In this document: positions 28,501 to 38,261 of the stretch, piece after piece
Layout of the letters: each line of letters starts with the position of its first letter
Numbering within the stretch: position 1 is the stretch's first letter
Source of the DNA: Helcococcus kunzii ATCC 51366
GTDB lineage: Bacteria > Bacillota > Clostridia > Tissierellales > Peptoniphilaceae
Length of the DNA: 64,000 bases
Assembly (NCBI RefSeq): GCF_000245755.1
Contig: NZ_JH601088.1
Coordinates: forward strand, 1,678,111-1,742,110
Reading direction: 5' to 3'
Position numbers and translations under genes: made by a program
Notes under the pieces: generated by a model
Databases searched by the model: none
Told to the model about the DNA's origin: nothing
What the model saw: the letters and a program-made list of their open reading frames with translations, nothing else

Positions 28501-31159
28501 TATAATGTTGAACAAATTTTGTAGGTAAGTTTGTTTTGAATAGATTTGTTACATAACCTTTGTAATCACTTCTACCTTGCCAACCTTCAAAATCTTTCAT
28601 ATCGTAACCAAATAGTATTGGAGCGATTGCTTCACCACCATATGATGGATATTGTCCAATCCATGAATCTTTTTGATGGTTTCTGATAAATCTTGTAATA
28701 TCTGAGTTGATACCTTTAAGTGCTTTACCACCATAAGTTAAGTCTGCTGCCCAGTGTTGAAATGTTGAGTCGTATTCCCCAGCATAACCCCATTCAAAAG
28801 TAGGTCTCCAACCTAGGTCTTTCACTTCATTCGCAATGATATTTGTCATCCAAGCACCATTGTCGCCTGATTGTCCATTTCCCCAAACGTCAATATAAAT
28901 GAAGTCTAATCCTTCACCTATTGTATTTTTTAAATCCTTAAATCTATCGAATCTTCCATGAGCTAAATCATAAGAAGCATCAATGTTTATACCTTGGTCT
29001 AACCAGTTCCAACCGAATGCATATTTTCCATTTACTTGTCTTAATCTATCTTCTTCGAAGTAAATTGATTCTGGATATGTTTCTGATGCATTTACGTGAA
29101 TACCAAGTCTTGCACCAAATGGTTTAGATTTTGCAATTAATGTCTTAAAGTCTTTAGCTCCACCGATTCTCTTACCAATATCTGCGTAATTTAGATGTCC
29201 TGAGTCGTGCCCTTCACTACCATAACCTTTAAGAAGTATTGATTGACCTAATCCATCTGTGTTTAGTGATATTTTCTTAATACCATCTAATGTCATTAGA
29301 TATGGGTTTTGAGCTTGTGAACCAAAGTTCATAGCTATACGATAAGCTACTAAATCCTTAACATATTCATGTCCTTTAGGATTGTTCATAATTTCTCTAT
29401 ATGCTATCGCACTGTCGTTCCAGTCAACGATATCGTCATTGTTTCTATCTCTTGTGATAATTACACTTGTTTTAGGTAATATCCAAGTTCTTTCATCATA
29501 TACTTTATTCATTCCTTTACCGGAATATGCTCTTTGATAAATATATGGTGAAGATGTTAGTCCAAGATATGTTTCTCCTTCAATTACTTGTTTTGAAGCT
29601 GTTAATCTTGAATAGTCTCTTAATGAATTACTAAATTGTGAATTTGACCATATACCTGCTGATAATTTATCATTGGATACAAAACCATACATATAGTTGG
29701 TTCTAGCCAAATCATTCATTTGTTTCTTAACTTCTAAATAAACATCACCTTTAACTTCAGTATCTGTTGATAGATATGCCGCATCAAATCTAGGATTTTC
29801 TTGTGCGGATGATACTGAAATCAGATTATTATTTGGAAATTCTATTGCTCTTACTAATTTATCTACATTATCAATATTTTCACCAGCAACTGGTTTATTA
29901 TTATTTACGATATCTACAATATCATAGTGAAGTTTTGTACCTTCTACCTTCATTTCTAATGTTAATACAGCATCAATTAAATTCTTTTCGTCTTTGACTA
30001 CAAGTTTATATTGAGCTTTATCATCAGAAACTTTCTTATATGTTACTTCTGGTGTAACTTCAATATCGTTTATCTTAAGTGTTTTTACTGGATTTACTTG
30101 ACCAGTTATATAGTCTTTATCAACTACATATCTTAACACTCTTGGGAAATCTTTATCGATTTCAACAGTCATATCTTTTGAAGCAATAGTATCGATGTTT
30201 TGATCTTCCACTAATGGATCGCCTTCTTCTGGCAATTGATCATCAACTTTAACATCTTCTTGGTTTAATGTTTCAATCATAGATTTTGTTCTATGTGTTC
30301 CCCATGAAGTTGCCTTTAATACTATTGTTTTGTTATCTTTTAATGCATCAAATAAAGCACCATCTATTACTTTGGTGTCAAATAAGCTGTTACCATCTAG
30401 ATATGCATTTAATTGTCCATCAGATTTCAAGCTTATTGTTAATTCATTTTTTGAATCCAATTCTGGTGCTGATACTCTTTTACCTTGATACCAACCAGTA
30501 CCTGCAGAAACTTTTGAAGATTTTACTTGCCAGAACCATCCCTCTTTATCATATCCGACAAAGATATTATTATTAGGATCTCCGTAGTGTAGGAAAACTC
30601 CAAATCTTCCTTGATCATCTGCAGATTTTTCTACAAATGTCAATTTAACTGTTGCACTACCATCATCTGATGTCTTCCATCCTTCTGGTTTTGTGAATAG
30701 AGCTAGTTTTGAACCATTATCTTGTCCATCAACTGATGATAATAGATTGTATCTAACTCCTTTTTCTTCTACAACTTCTACTGTACCTTTAGGAACTCCT
30801 GCTAATTCTACTGGAACCCATTCTAATAGGTCATCCGTAGTACTAGCTGCCTTTAGATTGACTTCTTCTTTAGATTTTTCTAAAGTGTCATCCTTTATTT
30901 CAGTTGTATCTTCGGTTTTTTTGTCAACTACTTCTTCCTCTTGTTGTTCAGCTTGCTCTTTAGTTGAAGCATCTTCCTCATCTTTTGCGGGAGATTTTTC
31001 CTCATCTTTTTCTTCTGAAATAGAGCTATCTTCAACAACTTCAGTATTTTTCTGAGTATCTAAAGAACTCGCGAAATTAACTGAATTAAACATCATTAAA
31101 AATACCAAAATTAATGACATTATCCTTGAAAATTTTTTTTCAAATTTTCTACTTTTCAT
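25535..31159 (-). CDS. Secreted endo-alpha-N-acetylgalactosaminidase (GH101)
   Basis: This 1874-residue secreted enzyme would release Gal-beta-1,3-GalNAc (core 1) from Ser/Thr of mucin-type glycoproteins. Order: signal peptide (1-31); acidic Glu/Lys linker (about 35-105); laminin-G-like beta domain (about 110-300); GH101 core (about 325-1100); beta-sandwich domains (about 1110-1480); a helical linker; an F5/8-type (CBM32-like) domain (about 1550-1680); and a 169-residue aromatic repeat module at the C-terminus. Catalytic candidates are Asp757 (IYIDVWGNG) and Glu789 ([10 protein letters not shown]), at the same spacing as the Asp764/Glu796 pair of the pneumococcal enzyme. It is last in the galacto-N-biose operon, 101 bp after the ABC ATPase gene. 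Confidence 0.93.
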   Translation of the reverse strand: MKSRKFEKKFSRIMSLILVFLMMFNSVNFASSLDTQKNTEVVEDSSISEEKDEEKSPAKDEEDASTKEQAEQQEEEVVDKKTEDTTEIKDDTLEKSKEEVNLKAASTTDDLLEWVPVELAGVPKGTVEVVEEKGVRYNLLSSVDGQDNGSKLALFTKPEGWKTSDDGSATVKLTFVEKSADDQGRFGVFLHYGDPNNNIFVGYDKEGWFWQVKSSKVSAGTGWYQGKRVSAPELDSKNELTISLKSDGQLNAYLDGNSLFDTKVIDGALFDALKDNKTIVLKATSWGTHRTKSMIETLNQEDVKVDDQLPEEGDPLVEDQNIDTIASKDMTVEIDKDFPRVLRYVVDKDYITGQVNPVKTLKINDIEVTPEVTYKKVSDDKAQYKLVVKDEKNLIDAVLTLEMKVEGTKLHYDIVDIVNNNKPVAGENIDNVDKLVRAIEFPNNNLISVSSAQENPRFDAAYLSTDTEVKGDVYLEVKKQMNDLARTNYMYGFVSNDKLSAGIWSNSQFSNSLRDYSRLTASKQVIEGETYLGLTSSPYIYQRAYSGKGMNKVYDERTWILPKTSVIITRDRNNDDIVDWNDSAIAYREIMNNPKGHEYVKDLVAYRIAMNFGSQAQNPYLMTLDGIKKISLNTDGLGQSILLKGYGSEGHDSGHLNYADIGKRIGGAKDFKTLIAKSKPFGARLGIHVNASETYPESIYFEEDRLRQVNGKYAFGWNWLDQGINIDASYDLAHGRFDRFKDLKNTIGEGLDFIYIDVWGNGQSGDNGAWMTNIIANEVKDLGWRPTFEWGYAGEYDSTFQHWAADLTYGGKALKGINSDITRFIRNHQKDSWIGQYPSYGGEAIAPILFGYDMKDFEGWQGRSDYKGYVTNLFKTNLPTKFVQHYKVNKMVLGDAINSRFRPTDEARLVNDEGNELVITRKDNTFNSAGYSHRIMHLDGRKVYDGDKYLIPWNNDANGNKLSADKEKMYHYNQQGGSSTWDLPSDWKGTVYVYELTDLGKANEQVLDASSGKLTIEAKAQTPYVVYKAKQSTEDNINMNWSEGMHIFDQGFNSGSLEKWDVVNAEVAKGIKLPNSELSKGVNLVYSQGYNPMLAIADNDKEVKLSQKLTDLKPNTNYAVYVGVENRSDAKAKLTINNNGKDISNYTEKSIAYNYVQAYAHNTDYRAGRNNATADNYSMFQNMYVFFTTGDKVDNITLTLSKEAGKGVAYFDDIRVFENESTMFDGKHETQDAKLFRQDFEETPQGIFPFVIGGVEGVIDNRTHLSERNQADDKYTSRGWNGKMTDDVLQGNWSVKTNGLTGRSKMVYQTIPQNFRFEPGKSYEVTFKYEAGSNGTYAAVVGHDAFNGSVKDLEMIPFNNTWEKNGKHGQAKLLIEGSETGQTWFGIYSTGVAADTKGTSDSAADFGGYKDFMLDELEIKEVKLTAKMVLDNYISTLREIKNQDKYERETLNAYKDKVIKLLNADPTNMTVKEAKDLVAEVVEAQSQLKLVKESITNDEIKTLEAAQEVVNEYTPIENAFDGNNGTFWHTPWNGTGAKDPIKVELKKPILIDKFTYVPRQGGGVNGIFKAGKIEITDDQDKVHEFTFDGWAVDTKEKVVEFNKQINAKSIVITPISAHNNFASAGEFKFNLAEKQEPEKAVDYKLVKEALDKIVNSGVKDNDLVNSIKDIFDEVEKLNLLNQAKAEEIIKLADSIKEPEEPPVRHGWKQVGNKWTYYDHGKQARSEWKWINNAWKFFNYKGESMTQTYHENGRIWLSLEGPNRRYQRGWWTNPENGFTYYFRLSSGTMVKGMQWIDGNWRYFRKSGTLATGWQKLPLGWMYFRPGTGTKAFGWQWIDGVWRYLRPSTGTRVSGRQWIDGRWYNFTWDGKLIGRR

Positions 31160-31203
31160 ACTTCCCCCTAATTAAAATATTTTGATTACCGTATAAAATA
31201 AAA

Positions 31204-31253
31204 GGCTCAACAATAACTGCGGACTAAACCACACAAAAGTTATTATTGAACCT
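31204..31253 (-). terminator. Hairpin between ABC ATPase and GH101 genes
   Basis: Arms GGCTCAACAATAACT and AGTTATTATTGAACC pair over 15 bp with two G-U type differences, around a 20-nt loop, and on the minus strand are followed by TTTATTTTA. It probably acts as a partial terminator, lowering GH101 expression relative to the transport genes. Confidence 0.65.
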
Positions 31254-31260
31254 AGTTTAA

Positions 31261-32358
31261 TTAAAAGATATTTTTTTCTGTTTCTTTGTCAAAGAAGTGA
31301 AGCTTTTTGTCGTCCATATAAAGTTCGATTTCTTGACCTCTTTCAATTTCTTCGTCTGTGTTAAGTTTAGTAATTATTTCTTTGTCTTTAACGTTAAGAT
31401 AAATGAATTTTTCAGACCCAAGCATTTCTACAAAATTGACTCTTCCCTTAAATTTAATATTTGTAGGTCTAATGCCATCATAGATATGTTCTGGTCTTAT
31501 TCCCATAATTATAGGTTTATCCAAATATCCTTTTTCCTCTAATTCTCTTCCTTTATCTACACCAAGGGGCAGTTTTAACCCTTCTCCATTGATATAGTAT
31601 TGGGAATCTTCTTTAGAGATTTTTACTTCTATAAAATTCATCTGTGGTGAACCAATAAAGCCCGCAACAAATAAATTTGATGGATAGAAGTAAACATTGT
31701 GGGGTGTATCAACTTGTTGTATTTCACCCGCATTCATAATTACTATCTTATTTCCCATAGTCATAGCTTCGGTTTGATCGTGTGTTACATAAATAAATGT
31801 CGTATCTAATCTATCATGTAATCTTGTGATTTCCGCACGCATTTGAACTCTTAATTTAGCATCCAAGTTTGATAATGGTTCATCCATTAAGAATACTTTC
31901 GGATTTCTTACGATAGCTCTACCTAAAGCAACTCTCTGTCTTTGACCACCAGACAATGCCGCAGGCTTTCTATCAAGCAAATCTTGAAGCCCTAAAATTC
32001 TTGCAGCTTCATTTACTTTCTCGTCTATCTCATCCATTGGTCTTTTCGCTAATCTAAGAGCATAACTCATATTTTCTCTTACAGTCATTTGTGGATAAAG
32101 TGCGTAGTTTTGGAATACCATCGCTATATCTCTATCTTTTGGTTCTACCTCATTTACCAATTGATCATCTATATATAGTTCACCTTTTGATATTTCTTCA
32201 AGACCAGCAACCATTCTTAATGTTGTAGATTTACCGCAACCAGATGGCCCAACAAAGACAACAAAATCTCTATCTTTTATTTCTAAGTTGAAGTCTTTTA
32301 CCGCAGTCACTCCACCATCATAAATTTTATATAAGCTTTTAAAACTTAATCCTGCCAT
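31261..32358 (-). CDS. Carbohydrate ABC transporter ATPase (MsmX/UgpC type)
   Basis: This 365-residue ATPase of the CUT1 sugar-import class has Walker A GPSGCGKSTT, Q-loop MVFQNYALYPQMTV, signature LSGGQRQRVALGRA, Walker B VFLMDEPLSNLD and H-loop VTHDQTEAM, followed by the C-terminal TOBE-type domain (about 235-365). Start 32358 is behind GAGGGGAAATAAT; a TTG reading a few codons upstream is less likely. It powers the two permeases encoded upstream. Dedicated ATPases are not universal for such systems, since many Firmicutes share one MsmX, so its presence in the operon is notable. Confidence 0.92.
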   Translation of the reverse strand: MAGLSFKSLYKIYDGGVTAVKDFNLEIKDRDFVVFVGPSGCGKSTTLRMVAGLEEISKGELYIDDQLVNEVEPKDRDIAMVFQNYALYPQMTVRENMSYALRLAKRPMDEIDEKVNEAARILGLQDLLDRKPAALSGGQRQRVALGRAIVRNPKVFLMDEPLSNLDAKLRVQMRAEITRLHDRLDTTFIYVTHDQTEAMTMGNKIVIMNAGEIQQVDTPHNVYFYPSNLFVAGFIGSPQMNFIEVKISKEDSQYYINGEGLKLPLGVDKGRELEEKGYLDKPIIMGIRPEHIYDGIRPTNIKFKGRVNFVEMLGSEKFIYLNVKDKEIITKLNTDEEIERGQEIELYMDDKKLHFFDKETEKNIF

Positions 32359-32379
32359 ATTATTTCCCCTCAATCTTTA

Positions 32380-32559
32380 TCATTTATATCTTCTGTTATA
32401 TAAGAATAAAACTAAAATTAATACAGCTAAAGAAGCAAGTTGAATAAACAATCCCGTAGTTGATTCAATTCTATGTCCTATAAACTGCATTACTATTCCT
32501 ACTAAAAAAATAATTGTTAGGATTATATTTCTAGCTTTTATCTTTTTATAATAATCCAT
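32380..32559 (-). CDS. Small two-helix membrane protein (DUF6903-like)
   Basis: This 59-residue protein starts at ATG 32559 behind GAGGAGTAAATT, 3 bp after the GH112 stop, and ends 21 bp before the ATPase start. It has a basic N-terminus (MDYYKKIKAR), hydrophobic helix NIILTIIFLVGIVMQFIG, a polar turn and a second helix LASLAVLILVLFLY, ending NRRYK. As far as I recall, similar small proteins (DUF6903) occur in other Firmicute sugar ABC operons. A role in transporter assembly or regulation is possible but unproven. Tight spacing and a good ribosome site support it as a real gene. Confidence 0.72.
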   Translation of the reverse strand: MDYYKKIKARNIILTIIFLVGIVMQFIGHRIESTTGLFIQLASLAVLILVLFLYNRRYK

Positions 32560-32562
32560 AAT

Positions 32563-34746
32563 TTACTCCTCGAACCAAATTAAATCAGCACTTTCAATCG
32601 TAACTTCTTTTGGATTTCCTTTACCGTCATATACTGTAGTTGTCACATCATCTAATGAGTTATTTATTACACAATATTTCTTTAGATTCTTAAATGCTGC
32701 TACTTCGACTCTTACATCTTCAGCATAATATTTCTTTAATTCATCTTCTTTATGAGCTACATAATGAATAGCTCTCTTTAATAATCTTGTATTTTCCTGA
32801 GAATATGGCAATCCCGCAATATAGAATGATCTTCCTTTACCATAATCATTTGCCGCCATATGAACTTCATGATTTGAATATTCTAATATTTCTGTATTTT
32901 CAGAAATTGAATATACATTTTTTTGACTTTCACCAAAATCAACATCTTTAGTTAAATCTTCAGTAATGAAATGTGATTCAACTTCATCTACAAAGTATTT
33001 ATTTGTTGATTGTGAAAATCCTATTTCTTTATCTACACCCATTACATCAGCTAATTGGAAATATCTACCATTTCCATAGTGATGCGCTGATGGTTCACCA
33101 ACTCCGATAAATCCACCACCATTGTAGACAAATTCTCTTAATTTAGTAACTATCTCTTCATCTTCAAAAATCGCTCCACCGGAGAAGGCTGTATATGCAT
33201 CACCAGCATTGATTATTACATCTATATCTGGATCGATACCATTTCTAACATCTTCAAAATTGATGAATCTAACATCCATATCCATTCCAGATAAAGCTTC
33301 AGTAATACCCATATATGAATATGATAATTTGTACCATTTACCATGAGCAACTATCCATGGAGTCCATTTTCTTTGCGCACCCCAATGGTTTAATATAGCG
33401 ACTGTCGCTTTTGCAACTGGTTTATCTTTAGTCACAATATCGTGTAAATCTCTAAATTCATCAGCAACTTTTTGGATATAGTCGATAAATTTAGTAAATT
33501 TATATGCTAATGCCATATATCCACCATAGCCGATTCTATCAAGTGGTTTTCTGATTAAAGCACGTCTTGCTTTCACCCAGTTATCTTTACCTTCAATTGT
33601 TGGATCATTTCCTTCATAGAATGTATCAGGAAAGAAATATGGTAAAAATCTTCCTTCTGTCATTGGTGTATCTATATCAGAAATTAATCTCAATGTAACA
33701 CCATCACCTACAGAACCTACAACACCGTCTAATCCAATATTTGCAAAGTTTTTACCCCAAGGTTCAACACCTGTATAGTGATCACCTAAGAACATTATTG
33801 CTTTTTTACCATGTTTATGAACTATATCAACTAAACGTTTTGCCTTTTCAGTAACAAATTTATTTTGGAATTCAATATAGTCTCTAAACGCTTTACTTGG
33901 CACTCTAAATATTGAATTATAATATCCTTCATCAATGATATCTTCAGGTCTTAATTTATATCCATATTCTTTTTCAAATTCTTTAAATGCCTTTGGTGAA
34001 ACTGTATTAGTATAACCAAACCATTCAACATGTTTTTCAAGCCCATGCTTGTTAAATATCAATGAGAATTGATAGAAGAATGTTGTAAATCTAATAACAT
34101 CTGTTAAAGGATTTTTTTCTAAAAATTCATCTAAATATTTTTCTAAGAATTCCGCTGTCGCATCGTATCTTGGATCCAATGGTATAGCATGTGGAATGCT
34201 TGGATCCCAATCATTTGTAATGTAGTTGTACATGTGAACTGGATCCCAATAGCAATATGCTAAAAATGAAACTGTATATTCATGGAATGGGATAGTTTTT
34301 ATATTTGCAATATTATTTTCTTTGTCAATTTCCCAATCATTGATATCAACAACTTCACCAGTGGTTCTATCGATTACTTCCCACCATTCCTTAACATCAT
34401 GATCGTAGTCAGGTTTAATTTGTTGATCAAAATATTCTTCCATAAATTTAATTTGAGTTTCCTCAGATGTTGCTGTCACAAACTCACTCATTAAATAGAA
34501 TCTTGTCACTTCTGTTGGATGCTCTTTAGCGAAATCATTGTGACCTCTCGCTGTTAAATATTTTGTATAAACACTTATTTCATCTAATTTCTTTAATTCA
34601 TCTGGCAATTTTGTACCATCAGAATCTCTTAAAACATCTACACCCAATCTTTCGATTAGTTCGATAGTTTCATCGTAAAAGTTTTCCTCACTTGGCAAAG
34701 TGATTCTACCTGTTGTCTTGGCTTTTTTATATTTTTTTTCACTCAT
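32563..34746 (-). CDS. lnpA: 1,3-beta-galactosyl-N-acetylhexosamine phosphorylase (GH112)
   Basis: This 727-residue cytoplasmic enzyme splits Gal-beta-1,3-GalNAc (or lacto-N-biose) with phosphate into galactose-1-P and the free N-acetylhexosamine. The whole length matches GH112: a TIM-barrel with FLAYCYWDPVHMYNYITNDW, then MFLGDHYTGVEPWGKNF (Asp322 corresponds by motif to the proposed acid residue of the bifidobacterial enzyme), then GRFLPYFFPDTFYEGNDP. A glutamine-amidotransferase-like domain (about 440-670) and a small C-terminal domain follow. Its start overlaps the last base of the upstream permease stop. No signal peptide is present, as expected for an enzyme acting after import. Confidence 0.92.
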   Translation of the reverse strand: MSEKKYKKAKTTGRITLPSEENFYDETIELIERLGVDVLRDSDGTKLPDELKKLDEISVYTKYLTARGHNDFAKEHPTEVTRFYLMSEFVTATSEETQIKFMEEYFDQQIKPDYDHDVKEWWEVIDRTTGEVVDINDWEIDKENNIANIKTIPFHEYTVSFLAYCYWDPVHMYNYITNDWDPSIPHAIPLDPRYDATAEFLEKYLDEFLEKNPLTDVIRFTTFFYQFSLIFNKHGLEKHVEWFGYTNTVSPKAFKEFEKEYGYKLRPEDIIDEGYYNSIFRVPSKAFRDYIEFQNKFVTEKAKRLVDIVHKHGKKAIMFLGDHYTGVEPWGKNFANIGLDGVVGSVGDGVTLRLISDIDTPMTEGRFLPYFFPDTFYEGNDPTIEGKDNWVKARRALIRKPLDRIGYGGYMALAYKFTKFIDYIQKVADEFRDLHDIVTKDKPVAKATVAILNHWGAQRKWTPWIVAHGKWYKLSYSYMGITEALSGMDMDVRFINFEDVRNGIDPDIDVIINAGDAYTAFSGGAIFEDEEIVTKLREFVYNGGGFIGVGEPSAHHYGNGRYFQLADVMGVDKEIGFSQSTNKYFVDEVESHFITEDLTKDVDFGESQKNVYSISENTEILEYSNHEVHMAANDYGKGRSFYIAGLPYSQENTRLLKRAIHYVAHKEDELKKYYAEDVRVEVAAFKNLKKYCVINNSLDDVTTTVYDGKGNPKEVTIESADLIWFEE

Positions 34747-35600
34747 TATTTATCTCCTCCTACCATCATTCCTTCAGTTAATTGCTTTTGTACTAAAATA
34801 TATAATATTAAAGTTGGTAACATTACTAATACCATACCTGCATATAATCTACCGTAATTAGCTGCTCCTCTTGCTGCTTGTTGCAAATTAATCAAACCAA
34901 CTGGCAAAGTTCTTTTAGATTGATCTGGCATCAGAGTAAGAGCTAGTATATATTCATTCCAGAAAGATAGGAAGTTGAATAATATTACTGTTATAACGGC
35001 AGGTTTTGCCATAGGTAAAATTACATCCACCATTGTCCTAAAATACCCAGCACCATCTATTCTCGCTGCTTCTTCATATGATTTAGAAATCGTACTGAAG
35101 AAATTGGATAATAGATAAACTGTAAAAGGAATGGATGTTGCGGCATAAATCATCGCTAAGATTAATCTATTATTGATAAAAAATGTTATCTTAAATGCTT
35201 TATTTAAATCTAATAGTAGTAAAAATATTGGGATTACAATATATGATAAGTTAATGAAAACACCAGCTTTCATAAATGTTTTTAAGAATTTTTTACCTTT
35301 AAATTCTAATCTTGAAAGTATATAGGCACATGGCACTGAGACTATTAAAAGTATAGCCAATCCGGAAAATGTGACTATTACTGAGTTTAGTAAATAGTCT
35401 CCCATATTTGCGGAAGTCCATGCGTCCTTAAAGTTTTCCCAATAAAATCCTAATGGGAATGCCCACGGATTACCGTAAAATTCTTTATTTTCCTTTAATG
35501 CTGACATAAATACCCAAGCTACTGGAACAATTATAGAAAGGGCAAATATGACTAAAACTACATATACGAAAATCTTAAATAATTTAATATCTTTTTTCAT
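34746..35600 (-). CDS. Carbohydrate ABC transporter permease (MalG type)
   Basis: This 284-residue inner-membrane permease has six hydrophobic segments and the EAA loop EEAARIDGAGYFRTMVDVILPMAKPAV facing the ATPase (stated here in parts: EEAARIDGAG and ILPMAKPA). It lies between the MalF-type permease (8 bp) and GH112 (1-bp overlap), in the galacto-N-biose import operon. Confidence 0.92.
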   Translation of the reverse strand: MKKDIKLFKIFVYVVLVIFALSIIVPVAWVFMSALKENKEFYGNPWAFPLGFYWENFKDAWTSANMGDYLLNSVIVTFSGLAILLIVSVPCAYILSRLEFKGKKFLKTFMKAGVFINLSYIVIPIFLLLLDLNKAFKITFFINNRLILAMIYAATSIPFTVYLLSNFFSTISKSYEEAARIDGAGYFRTMVDVILPMAKPAVITVILFNFLSFWNEYILALTLMPDQSKRTLPVGLINLQQAARGAANYGRLYAGMVLVMLPTLILYILVQKQLTEGMMVGGDK

Positions 35601-35608
35601 TTCCCCTC

Positions 35609-36502
35609 CTAGAATTGTATAATGTCACGTTTAGTAACTCGGTTAACTACAGCTGATAATACAAATGAGAAGATAAATACAACTACACCAACAGCTAAAC
35701 CATATCCAAACGCAGAGTTTGTATAGGCTTGTTCATATTGGTAATTTAATAATGTTGTACTTGCATTATTTGGTCCACCATTTGTAAGTACCTTTACTAT
35801 TTGAAATGCAATATTAATATTTGATATTACATAAAAAGTAAGTGTAGTTCTTATTGTTTCCCAAGTTAATGGCAGTGTAATATCAAAAAACTGTTTAGTT
35901 GGACTTGCTCCATCTATCCTAGCTGCTTCATATAAATGTTCTGGTATTTGAGACATTGTTGACATGTACATTACCATATAATATCCAATAGCTTGCCAAA
36001 TCATGGCAAATCCAATGGAGTATACAACTAAGTTTTTATCTCCTAAAAATGGAACATTTTTCCAAGTATTTGGATTAAATAATCTTCCTAATCCATTTAT
36101 CATACCTGTGTCCATACCATAAATTGCTGAAAATATAGCAGCAACTACGGCAATAGATAAAATATTTGGAATGTAAAATATTATTCTAAAGAAGTTTTTT
36201 CCTTTTAGGTTTTCTTTAGTTAATATTGACGCAAATATTACCGCTAAAATCATAGTAACTATCGTCACTATAACCATAAGAAATATAGTATTTTGAAATG
36301 CTTTTATAAAGTTTTTATCTTTAAATAGTAAACTAAAATTCTTAATTCCTACAAATGTTTTGTTTCCAGATAGTCCACCTGTCTCATATAAAGACTCCTT
36401 AAACACACTAATTGTAGGATAGATAACAAATACTAAATAAAGAACAAAAGCAGGTAGCAGTCCAAAAAATATAAATCTTTTTTTACTTCTTGAGCTTTTC
36501 AT
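35609..36502 (-). CDS. Carbohydrate ABC transporter permease (MalF type)
   Basis: This permease of about 297 residues has six hydrophobic segments and the EAA loop YEAARIDGASPTKQFFDITL. Two ATG codons are adjacent; the second (36502) is preferred because AGGAGG then lies 5-6 nt upstream rather than 2 nt. It pairs with the MalG-type permease. The binding-protein gene is upstream, separated by a hairpin. Confidence 0.92.
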   Translation of the reverse strand: MKSSRSKKRFIFFGLLPAFVLYLVFVIYPTISVFKESLYETGGLSGNKTFVGIKNFSLLFKDKNFIKAFQNTIFLMVIVTIVTMILAVIFASILTKENLKGKNFFRIIFYIPNILSIAVVAAIFSAIYGMDTGMINGLGRLFNPNTWKNVPFLGDKNLVVYSIGFAMIWQAIGYYMVMYMSTMSQIPEHLYEAARIDGASPTKQFFDITLPLTWETIRTTLTFYVISNINIAFQIVKVLTNGGPNNASTTLLNYQYEQAYTNSAFGYGLAVGVVVFIFSFVLSAVVNRVTKRDIIQF

Positions 36503-36517
36503 CATAGCCTCCTGTTA

Positions 36518-36548
36518 AAAAAAGCAGCGAACATTGTCGCCGCTTTTT
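36518..36548 (-). terminator. Intra-operon hairpin after the binding-protein gene
   Basis: AAAAAGC-A-GCGA pairs with TCGC-C-GCTTTTT around a 6-nt loop with one A/C mismatch. The T run on the minus strand makes it a partial terminator. It would give more binding protein than permease, as is common in such operons. Confidence 0.65.
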
Positions 36549-36559
36549 CTTAATTACTA

Positions 36560-37981
36560 TTATTGAGCATTCATTGCTTCACTTATTTTTGTAACTGCAT
36601 CTACAGTTGCTTGATGCCATTGATCTACTGTCATATCACCATTTACAACTGAGTCTAAAGATCCAAATAATGTTTTATTTAGATCTACACCAGGTACTGA
36701 TGGTGCTGATTGGAAAGTACCAGAAGCAGCTTTTGCACCATTTTCATAAACTGCATAGAATAATTTTTGGTCTTCATCAGTTATTAATTTTGCAGAATCT
36801 TGGATTGGCATAACAGCCCCACCATTTTCGACAAATAATTTTGTAGCTTCATCTGAATATAGATAAGCTATAAATTCTTTAGCTAATTCTGGTTCTTTAG
36901 TATTTGCTGATACCCAAACTTGTTCTGTAAATGTATATGCATATCTGTCTTTGTCTTTTTCTACACTTGGTAATGCCATGAATCCCCATTTGAATCCATC
37001 CGCAACACCTTGAGCATCTTTCATTTCTCCAACAATCCATGTACCATTTGGCATGAATAGTGATTCATTTTTCATAACTGATAATTGGTTCTTTGTAAAA
37101 CCTTCTTTATTAGCTTGAGATACTGTATTTGGATTTGTATCTTTTACAAGATTACCCATCGCTTCAAATACTGGTTTAGCTTCATTTTTCCATGCTTCAA
37201 CATCATATGACATCAATTTGTCAAATAGATCTTTACCACCAATTGTATTAACTAAACCATAGAATACTTGGTCAAAATATCCAGCTATTGGATAAGTAAA
37301 TACATGTGCTCCTTCAACCTTACCTTTTAATTCATTCATTTCATCAATTGTTGTTGGTAAAGTTAATTTACCTTCACCAAATAAGTCTGCATTATAGAAT
37401 AATCCAGTTGGTGAATAGAAAATTGGTGCTAAGTAAGTTTTACCATCTCCATAAGGATTTGTTGTGAATGTATCTAAAATACCTGTCATCATTTTATCTT
37501 TTACAACTTTATCTTCTCCAGGTACTTTCATTGTAAATACATCTGAGATATCTAAAACTGCTTTTTCTTTTAACATAGTTTCTGTTAAACCATCTTGTCT
37601 ACCAACACTTATATAGAAGACGTCTGCAGGTGTACCAGCTTGGATTTGTGGTCTTACTTCTTCTTCGATGTTTTTAGCAAATTGTGCATCAACTTTTGCT
37701 CCAGTTAAAGCTTCGAAACCAGCGATAACTTTATTCCATCCTTCGATTCCGTATCCACCTTCTAATCCAGCTAATTTTAATGTTTTACCAGCGAATTTCT
37801 TTTCGCCTTCTGAGGTGGTATCTTTTTCACCCTCTGAAGTGGTATCTTTTTCACCCTCAGTAGTGGTATCTTTTTCTGCTTGTGTGTCTTTGTTTTCATT
37901 GTTAGTATTACCGCATGCAACAAGTGTAAACACTAGTAATAAAGCCAAAATCAATGAAAATATTCTTTTTGTTTTGTTCAT
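36560..37981 (-). CDS. Sugar ABC transporter substrate-binding lipoprotein
   Basis: This 473-residue lipoprotein has a signal peptide with lipobox LVACG (Cys about 23). A repetitive linker contains three EGEKDTTSEG-like units (about 35-60), and the rest is a CUT1-type solute-binding fold starting KTLKLAGLEGGYG. It captures the disaccharide outside the membrane. The operon context (GH112, GH101) predicts galacto-N-biose/lacto-N-biose as ligand. It is the first gene and is followed by a hairpin. The linker repeat is also visible as a near-perfect 24-bp DNA repeat, so its length may vary among strains. Confidence 0.9.
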   Translation of the reverse strand: MNKTKRIFSLILALLLVFTLVACGNTNNENKDTQAEKDTTTEGEKDTTSEGEKDTTSEGEKKFAGKTLKLAGLEGGYGIEGWNKVIAGFEALTGAKVDAQFAKNIEEEVRPQIQAGTPADVFYISVGRQDGLTETMLKEKAVLDISDVFTMKVPGEDKVVKDKMMTGILDTFTTNPYGDGKTYLAPIFYSPTGLFYNADLFGEGKLTLPTTIDEMNELKGKVEGAHVFTYPIAGYFDQVFYGLVNTIGGKDLFDKLMSYDVEAWKNEAKPVFEAMGNLVKDTNPNTVSQANKEGFTKNQLSVMKNESLFMPNGTWIVGEMKDAQGVADGFKWGFMALPSVEKDKDRYAYTFTEQVWVSANTKEPELAKEFIAYLYSDEATKLFVENGGAVMPIQDSAKLITDEDQKLFYAVYENGAKAASGTFQSAPSVPGVDLNKTLFGSLDSVVNGDMTVDQWHQATVDAVTKISEAMNAQ

Positions 37982-38019
37982 GTTTGTATCCTTCCTATAT
38001 ATAAATTTTTTCTAACTCA

Positions 38020-38047
38020 ATTATATCATATTTCTTTTGTAATGCAA
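38020..38047 (-). promoter_or_regulatory. Promoter of the galacto-N-biose import operon
   Basis: Minus strand TTGCAT (38042-38047), a 16-bp spacer, then TATAAT (38020-38025), about 40 bp before the binding-protein start. Confidence 0.6.
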
Positions 38048-38156
38048 TCGTGTATCATTTATTTTATTAATATATTAAAGTTTTTATGTATCATATGGAT
38101 AAATATTATGAAATCTATAAGCATAATTACAAGATTAACAATGTGGCAAATACATT

Positions 38157-38201
38157 AAAAATCCCCGTTTAGATTGACTTTAAAAATCTAAACGGAGATT
38201 T
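38157..38201 (-). terminator. Terminator after the PhoH-like gene
   Basis: AAATCTCCGTTTAGATT pairs with AATCTAAACGGGGATTTTT on the minus strand, with a T run after it. The stem is about 15 bp with one mismatch. Confidence 0.85.
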
Positions 38202-38261
38202 ACTATTCCATTTTTTCGTACTATTTAATTTATTTTGAAAAAGTTTCGAAATGTTAATAAA

